A stretch of DNA of 64,000 nucleotides from Enterococcus italicus DSM 15952 (GTDB taxonomy: Bacteria; Bacillota; Bacilli; Lactobacillales; Enterococcaceae). The notes under the pieces were generated by a model. It did not search any database. It was given only the letters and a program-made list of their open reading frames with translations, and had not been told where the DNA came from. How positions within the stretch are numbered: the stretch's first letter is position 1; each line of letters opens with the position of its first letter. The stretch covers positions 1,671,160 through 1,735,159 of the forward strand of contig NZ_GL622241.1 in assembly GCF_000185365.1 (NCBI RefSeq). The letters run 5' to 3'. The position numbers and the translations under genes were made by a program. Shown here piece by piece: positions 58,955 to 64,000 of the stretch.

Positions 58955-59023
58955 ATAGACACTCCTTTAGGTATCGCACTTGGTTTCAGTAATCTCACTA
59001 AATGATATCATTTCTTGCAACTT

Positions 59024-59052
59024 TTGACATCAAAATAAAAATATGGCATGAT
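59024..59052 (+). promoter_or_regulatory. Promoter of the FAD oxidoreductase gene
   Basis: -35 TTGACA (59024-59029), 17-base spacer, -10 CATGAT (59047-59052) with TGG upstream. Confidence 0.7.
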
Positions 59053-59077
59053 GCATACGTTAAAGGAGCGCAAAACG

Positions 59078-60190
59078 ATGAAAAAAATTGCAATCATTGG
59101 CGGCGGCATCATTGGTGCTACGGCTGCTTTTTACCTAAGTCAATTAACAAATGATCACATAACGGTTTATGATTTTCCACAAGGGCAGGCGACACGAGCA
59201 AGCGCAGGGATTATCTCACCTTGGCTATCCAAACGAAGAAATAAAAAATGGTACCAATTAGCCAAAGATGGTGCCCATTTTTATCAAAAATTAGTCGTGG
59301 ATTTGGCTTTGCCTGATACCATCTTTTCAAAATCAGGTGTCCTTCTTGTGCGACCTGAAGATTCACTTTCCGCACTAGAAGACTTGGCGCATGAGCGGAT
59401 AAAAGACGCTCCTGATATGGGAGAGATTCAACTTTTAACTGGTCAACAGACAAAGCGTTTGTTGCCAGTTCTAAAAGAAATGCCTGCTCTTTATCTGACG
59501 GGAGGCGGTCGCTTAGACGGTGCCACCTACTTGCAACACGTCAAACAAAAAGCTACGGCCAATCAGGTCACGTTTGTCGATTCATATGCCACACTTGAAA
59601 AAGCATCAGATTTCTGGCAAGTCAAAACGGATCGTCACACGGCCACATATGCTACCGTCCTATTAAGCCCAGGTCCTCACCTAAAAAAATTGTTATCACC
59701 GCTGGGTTACGATGTTGATATTCGACCCCAAAAAGGACAACTACTTTGTTTTCAAACACCCTTTAAAGACTCAGCTCAATGGCCAGTTGCCATGCTTGAT
59801 GGCGAGGCTGACTTCATTCCATTTGGGCACGGCAAGCTACTCGTCGGTGCGACTCACGAGAATGAGGCTGGCTGGGATTTGACACCAACTAGCGAAGCGT
59901 ATCAATCTTTAGCGACTGGTATCACACCATTCATCGATGATAGGCTAACACTTGAAGACTATCCAGTAACCTATCAAGTCGGCACACGCGCCTATACAGC
60001 AGATTTTGCCCCATTTTTTGGCGCACTTGATGAAGAACCCACGCTTATCGTAGCTAGTGGGCTAGGGTCATCTGGTCTAACCACCGGACCTTATATAGGT
60101 TATTTATTGGCGCAAGCAATTGCCCAAGCTAAACCACAAATGGACCCCTATCAAAAACCTCTAACGAACTATCTAAACAAGAGGTTGTGA
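59078..60190 (+). CDS. FAD-dependent oxidoreductase, D-amino acid oxidase (DAO) family
   Basis: 370-residue flavoenzyme. The FAD motif is IIGGGIIGATAAFYLS (about 6-20), with ARSAG-like RASAGIISPW (about 45-54) and the C-terminal GLGSSGLTTGPYIGYLLAQ (about 340-358) that closes over the isoalloxazine. The family includes glycine oxidases and sarcosine/D-amino-acid oxidases; the substrate is not known here. No thiamine genes are nearby, which argues against ThiO. ATG at 59078 follows AAAGGAG. Confidence 0.88.
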   Translation: MKKIAIIGGGIIGATAAFYLSQLTNDHITVYDFPQGQATRASAGIISPWLSKRRNKKWYQLAKDGAHFYQKLVVDLALPDTIFSKSGVLLVRPEDSLSALEDLAHERIKDAPDMGEIQLLTGQQTKRLLPVLKEMPALYLTGGGRLDGATYLQHVKQKATANQVTFVDSYATLEKASDFWQVKTDRHTATYATVLLSPGPHLKKLLSPLGYDVDIRPQKGQLLCFQTPFKDSAQWPVAMLDGEADFIPFGHGKLLVGATHENEAGWDLTPTSEAYQSLATGITPFIDDRLTLEDYPVTYQVGTRAYTADFAPFFGALDEEPTLIVASGLGSSGLTTGPYIGYLLAQAIAQAKPQMDPYQKPLTNYLNKRL

Positions 60191-60267
60191 TAAAAGCGAA
60201 TAGCTCCGAGCAACAAGGGTATGACTAAACTTTTTTGCTACTAGATTCAAACAAAACTAGCGCTACA

Positions 60268-60322
60268 AAAATGCCATAAATCCAAAAGTTTGAAAAACAC
60301 CTTCCGGATTTATGGCTTTTTT
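60268..60322. terminator. Bidirectional terminator (FAD oxidoreductase and metallophosphatase)
   Basis: Stem GCCATAAATCC (60273-60283) with GGATTTATGGC (60306-60316), flanked by A- and T-runs. It shares the 15-base core AATCCAAAAGTTTGA with the terminator at 1160. Confidence 0.9.
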
Positions 60323-60351
60323 GTGGCTGAATGATTCTGTCTCAACCTTTA

Positions 60352-61908
60352 TTATTTCGGTAAAACTTGAAAATTTTGATTCGCTTTAGCTTCTATTACT
60401 GGATTTTTGCGTAGGTATTCAGCAATTAATTCGGTCATATCGATTTGGACCTCACGAACAATTTTTTCCGGTCCAAACATGTCGTAGTTTCCTCCACCGA
60501 CTGCTCGGTATTGATTGGTAACGACTTCGACCTCTTGGTTATCAGCCAAATCTTTCCCTTGGTATTGCAATCGTACGATTCGTTGACCACTTGGTTTCGT
60601 ATAGTCAATTGTGTAGTCAATGCCTTCATACATATCATAATTATAGTACTGCGGTTTTGGTTCGATATAGATTGGATTAAAAACAATGTTTCCATCTTGT
60701 AAAACAAAGAAATCTGCCGTTTTCTCTAATGCGGCTTTCAATTCTTTGCCAGATAATTTAAGGACGGCTAATGTATTAGGATAAATATAGTTTGTAATCA
60801 CATCACGCATCGTAATTGTCGAACGGAACCCTTTCCCTTCATTGTTAAACAAAGCTGTCGCCGAGATCGGTGCACCGCTTGCCTCCATCTGAACACGATT
60901 AATAAATTCCACATATGGATGCTCAATTAATCGCGCTTGGTTCGGATCCTGAATGGTCATGTCGCCATTTACCGTTCCCAATGTTTGATCTAGCCATTGC
61001 TCGGTTTGATTACTGACATCAGCAATCAAACTCACGATTTCTTTTGCGGGTTCTTCTTCGCCAGTCGCTACGATTACTGCTTGGCTATCGGTCACTTTGT
61101 AGCCATCAGCTGCTTCTTCTACCGTTAGTTCAATTTTACCTACGAATGCGCCGCGGTACCCCGGTTGGATATAAGGTACGCCATTTAGTTTACCCGCCAG
61201 TTCGCGATGCTGATGACCAGTAACCAACGCATCAATCCCTGGAACATGTTGCAACAATTCATAGCCTTCATTTTCCCCCGTAAGTAGCTCAGTCGGCTTC
61301 CCGGTCTCTAGGTCACGTTCAAAACCACCGTGATAGCTCACAATAACGACATCTGCTTGCTCTCTTAAGATTGGCACATATTTTTGAGCTGTTTCTACTA
61401 GACTTAAGAAGTGTAAGCCTTTAATTGTAGCTGGCTGTTCCCATTTAGGAATGTATTGAGTGACGACACCCAGTATTGCAATCTTGACTCCTTCTTTTTC
61501 AATGATGACATACGGATCACCAAGTACATGCTGGCCGTCGTCATCGACCACATTCGCTGCTAAAACGGGATAATTATAGCTAGTAATAGCTTCTTTTAAG
61601 TATTCTTGTCCGTAGTTAAATTCATGATTGCCCACAACACCAACATCATAGCCTAGCTGATTAGGAACTGCTGTTAATGCTTGAACGCCAATGGATTCAT
61701 TCTTTCGAATAAAATAGCTGAGCGGTGATCCTTGAATAAAGTCGCCGTTTTCAATTTGAATAACCGGCCCTTTTGCTTGTCGCTTTAATTGATCGAGCAC
61801 GGTTGCGACTTTGGCTGTTCCAAATGGTAGATTCATTTCTTTCTCAGAAAAATTGGTTGGCATGATATAGCCGTGCATATCACTTGTTGCAAGAATTGTT
61901 ACGTTCAT
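60352..61908 (-). CDS. Metallophosphatase / 5'-nucleotidase, YunD-like
   Basis: 518 residues. An N-terminal calcineurin-like phosphoesterase (about 1-220): TSDMHGY (metal Asp-His), ENGDFIQGSP, VVGNHEFNYG, VVSYHGGFE and TGHQHR give the full dinuclear metal set. The C-terminal 5_nucleotid_C domain (about 300-500) contains NNEGKGFRSTITMRDV and GGGNYDMF. No signal peptide or LPxTG, unlike surface nucleotidases, so it should be cytosolic like Bacillus YunD. ATG at 61908 follows AGAGGTG. Confidence 0.9.
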   Translation of the reverse strand: MNVTILATSDMHGYIMPTNFSEKEMNLPFGTAKVATVLDQLKRQAKGPVIQIENGDFIQGSPLSYFIRKNESIGVQALTAVPNQLGYDVGVVGNHEFNYGQEYLKEAITSYNYPVLAANVVDDDGQHVLGDPYVIIEKEGVKIAILGVVTQYIPKWEQPATIKGLHFLSLVETAQKYVPILREQADVVIVSYHGGFERDLETGKPTELLTGENEGYELLQHVPGIDALVTGHQHRELAGKLNGVPYIQPGYRGAFVGKIELTVEEAADGYKVTDSQAVIVATGEEEPAKEIVSLIADVSNQTEQWLDQTLGTVNGDMTIQDPNQARLIEHPYVEFINRVQMEASGAPISATALFNNEGKGFRSTITMRDVITNYIYPNTLAVLKLSGKELKAALEKTADFFVLQDGNIVFNPIYIEPKPQYYNYDMYEGIDYTIDYTKPSGQRIVRLQYQGKDLADNQEVEVVTNQYRAVGGGNYDMFGPEKIVREVQIDMTELIAEYLRKNPVIEAKANQNFQVLPK

Positions 61909-61928
61909 TTTTTCACCTCTAGATTTAA

Positions 61929-61969
61929 TAAAAAAAGATGGCCAAAAGCTATGCTCTTGAACCATCTTT
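61929..61969 (-). terminator. Terminator of the ABC binding-protein gene
   Basis: Stem AAAGATGG (61934-61941) with CCATCTTT (61962-61969), then a T-run on the minus strand. Lies between this gene and the metallophosphatase. Confidence 0.82.
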
Positions 61970-61983
61970 CGCTTTTAAAAAGA

Positions 61984-63276
61984 TTATTGATTCCACACTT
62001 GTTCTAATTCTGAAACAGAATCTTTAATAATTTTGTCTTCATCTTTAAATGGATTTGCATAAATATTTTCCATGATGACTCTCATTTCACTATAAGCAGA
62101 ATCCGCGTTTTCTTCAACCGGAATTGAAAATAGTTTTTTCGTTGCATCGGCAATTGCAGCTGGCACTTTCATATCAGAAGCATTCTTATAAGAATCGCTG
62201 TTCATGACAGAATCGACAACTGGCATGTAACCTGTAGCTAACGCCCATTCAGATTGAACATCTGGTGACGCTAAATATTTCATAAATTCAAAGGCAGCTG
62301 TACGTTGTTCTGCAGACGCGTTGGCAAACATATAAATATCTGTTCCTTGTTGTAAGTTGTATTCACTTGGTCTTGCAGCAACACCGTATTCAAATTTACC
62401 TTTTGTATCTTTGGCTGTATAAGCTTCGCCTGCACTAGAACCAATATACATAGCAATTTTTTTGTTTGCAAAAGGACCAGAAAGGTATTTATCCGAGCCA
62501 GCAACACGGAAGTAGCCTTTATCAATGCCTTCGCCATAGTATGAGATTACTTCTTTTGATGCTTTACTTGTTAGTTTCAAATCTTTATTGAAATCAACGC
62601 CTTCATTTTTCATACCGATTGCATAATAGTTATTAAGTGAATCAAAACCAGCTCCGACAACTTCGCCATTTGATTTTTCATAAATGGTCTTAGCAGCTTC
62701 TTTTAATTCTTCCATTGTCGTAGGTACTTCCACACCATATTCTTTTAGCATATCCGCATTATAAAAGAGCATTTCCGTTGATTTGTTAAATGGGATACCA
62801 TATTGTTTGCCTTCAATTTGGGCACCTTCAAGTAAAGATGACGTGATTTTTTCTTGGTCGCCCCAACCAATTGTATCATTGGAAATATAAGAATCAAGAT
62901 CGACTAGCATATCATCCGATGCTGCACTGTATAACCAACCCGGATACGCTTGGGTAATCGTTGGTAAGTCTTTTGGCGATTGAAGAGTAGAATTGATTTT
63001 CGCTTGTAAATCACTGTATGAAGATTGGTTTTGTAGCGTAACTTTAATAGATGGATTTTTTTCCATAAATTCCTTCGTGATTTTTTCTAACGCTTCCCCT
63101 TGGCCACCTGCCATTGCATGCCAAAAGGTAATGGTGGTCGTGCCATCTAATTTAGTAACAATTTTGTCCCCAGATTTCTCTGCTGAATCACTTGATTCAG
63201 TTTTGCTCCCACATGCTGCTAACGAAACTGTTGCAATTGCTGTAAGTGCGATTGTTGCCAAACTTTTGATTTTCAT
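61984..63276 (-). CDS. ABC transporter substrate-binding lipoprotein, UgpB/sugar type
   Basis: 430-residue lipoprotein. Signal peptide MKIKSLATIALTAIATVSLAAC with lipobox LAAC (Cys about 22), then a Ser-rich linker. SBP_bac_1 fold: TTITFWHAMAGGQGEALEKI, IPFNKSTEMLFYNADMLKEYG, FMKYLASPDVQSEWALATGYMPV. The FWHAMGG-like start resembles glycerol-3-phosphate binding UgpB, so phosphorylated glycerols are possible ligands; that is inference. Permease and ATPase genes are not in the window. It starts 20 bases after the metallo-beta-lactamase gene, with AAGGAGAGAG. Confidence 0.88.
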   Translation of the reverse strand: MKIKSLATIALTAIATVSLAACGSKTESSDSAEKSGDKIVTKLDGTTTITFWHAMAGGQGEALEKITKEFMEKNPSIKVTLQNQSSYSDLQAKINSTLQSPKDLPTITQAYPGWLYSAASDDMLVDLDSYISNDTIGWGDQEKITSSLLEGAQIEGKQYGIPFNKSTEMLFYNADMLKEYGVEVPTTMEELKEAAKTIYEKSNGEVVGAGFDSLNNYYAIGMKNEGVDFNKDLKLTSKASKEVISYYGEGIDKGYFRVAGSDKYLSGPFANKKIAMYIGSSAGEAYTAKDTKGKFEYGVAARPSEYNLQQGTDIYMFANASAEQRTAAFEFMKYLASPDVQSEWALATGYMPVVDSVMNSDSYKNASDMKVPAAIADATKKLFSIPVEENADSAYSEMRVIMENIYANPFKDEDKIIKDSVSELEQVWNQ

Positions 63277-63295
63277 TTTTCTCTCTCCTTAAAAA

Positions 63296-64000
63296 TTATA
63301 AGTATAGTGACTCACCACGGTGTGGCAATATTCTTTCACCAAACGGATTCTCCAGTTTTTCTGGATGAAGCGTATGGATAGGAACCAAACATTTGGGTTC
63401 AATCCATGCAATGATTTGTTTTAAATCATCTGGAAATGCATGTCCTGAACAAGCTAACCGAACAAATTCGATTTGATGACTTGACAGTAAATCAAGGAAA
63501 ATTCGATAATTTGGATCAAACTCTCCCAATGGCTGCGCATCACTATGAATATATAATCCATTTGGAAGTAATTCCTCAAAATGATCGACTACTTGCCATA
63601 AATACTGCCTTTGGTCATTTCGCAATACTTCGTAGGAAATTTCAAGTTTCTTATCTAAATGGGTAATCTCTTTATCATGTGGCAAGTAATAGTACGCGAC
63701 TTGCTTCCCCAACACCTCTAAGATTAATGCCGCCATTTTTGCTTCAAGCACGACTGTTCTTGGACTAGCATCGACAATTTTTTCAAAGCGCAACACATTT
63801 GCCGGATACCCATTAAAAGTGATTTGTCGATTTTGATTGGCATCAACTAGTCGCACCATCTGCTGAACGAGATCTTCTTCACTCATGATTTTGATTTGTT
63901 TTGGATCAGTCGGTCTTTCAGGGAAGCTAATGCTTACCCCCTCCATCATCAAGATATCTGTGTGTTTCGCCTTTTCACAAAAACGCTTCGTGTCTTCCGA
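63296..64000 (-). CDS. Metallo-beta-lactamase-fold / RNase J-like protein (partial)
   Basis: The frame is open to the window edge at 64000, so the N-terminus is missing; 234 codons are seen. The C-terminal portion has CSGHAFPDDLKQIIAWIEPKCLVPIHTLHPE, a metallo-beta-lactamase/RMMBL-type helix and strand, and GERILPHRGESLYL at the end. The catalytic HxHxDH motif would lie off-window. Related to MBL-fold hydrolases often annotated as ribonuclease J-like. The TTG at 63952 is not a start. Upstream of the sugar-type lipoprotein on the same strand. Confidence 0.8.
   Translation of the reverse strand, partial: SEDTKRFCEKAKHTDILMMEGVSISFPERPTDPKQIKIMSEEDLVQQMVRLVDANQNRQITFNGYPANVLRFEKIVDASPRTVVLEAKMAALILEVLGKQVAYYYLPHDKEITHLDKKLEISYEVLRNDQRQYLWQVVDHFEELLPNGLYIHSDAQPLGEFDPNYRIFLDLLSSHQIEFVRLACSGHAFPDDLKQIIAWIEPKCLVPIHTLHPEKLENPFGERILPHRGESLYL

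Overview
This is an ordinary core-chromosome segment of a low-GC Gram-positive coccus, most likely an Enterococcus or close relative in the Enterococcaceae. The evidence is the combination of LiaFSR, a delta-factor gene, a c-subunit of the enterococcal H+-ATPase type, a small EpuA-family protein behind murA, lactic-acid-bacterial DUF2969 and DUF1934 proteins, and a cggR-gap-pgk-tpiA-eno cluster beside rpoN. The species cannot be named from sequence alone. I see no insertion sequence, prophage, integrase or CRISPR array.

Layout. 1-1.3 kb: tail of a membrane protein and a D-2-hydroxyacid dehydrogenase (+). 1.3-7.1 kb (-): HesB-like protein, KtrA, LiaR-LiaS-LiaF envelope stress system, GreA, MltG, HU. 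7.3-17.6 kb (-): Der; the secA-prfB-ftsE-ftsX block, with the classic RF2 +1 frameshift; long-form HPF; ComFA/ComFC; an orphan PTS IIB with a DUF7662 protein. 17.7-19.5 kb: a YigZ/YvyE-family gene broken by one extra base in an A7 run, a GntR/HutC repressor, an unlisted 53-residue basic protein, and tRNA-Tyr/tRNA-Gln. 19.6-25.2 kb (-): DUF2969 protein, then livJHMGF (branched-chain amino acid ABC importer) ending in a CBS-ACT protein; a near-perfect CodY box abuts the livJ promoter. 25.3-34.1 kb (-): yidD, epuA-like, murA, a DUF1146 protein and the eight-gene atp operon without atpI. 34.3-38.2 kb (-): smpB, rnr, esterase, secG. 38.3-44.1 kb (-): eno, tpiA, pgk, gap and cggR, with a CggR operator in the cggR leader.

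44.1-64 kb: rpoN (-), tRNA-Arg (+), rpoE (delta) and a DUF1934 protein (-); then a + strand operon of a lipoyl/octanoyl transferase, an HD phosphohydrolase and a HAD phosphatase. There follow a Nudix hydrolase (-), glyoxalase I (+), a class I glutamine amidotransferase (+), uvrC, trxA, mutS2, cvpA-zapA and a bactoprenol-type glycosyltransferase (-), an FAD oxidoreductase (+), a YunD-like metallophosphatase, a sugar-type ABC lipoprotein and a metallo-beta-lactamase-fold protein cut by the window edge (-).

I found no wholly new system. The items most worth a second look are the yvyE frameshift at A7, the small basic ORF behind the tRNA terminator, the IIB/DUF7662 pair, the CodY and CggR sites, a palindrome over the hup -10, an inverted repeat over the putative lia -35, a 33-bp convergent-gene hairpin, and a set of terminators that share a core sequence. 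No gene-free stretch exceeds about 300 bases; the longest (34.0-34.3 kb) holds the atp promoter.
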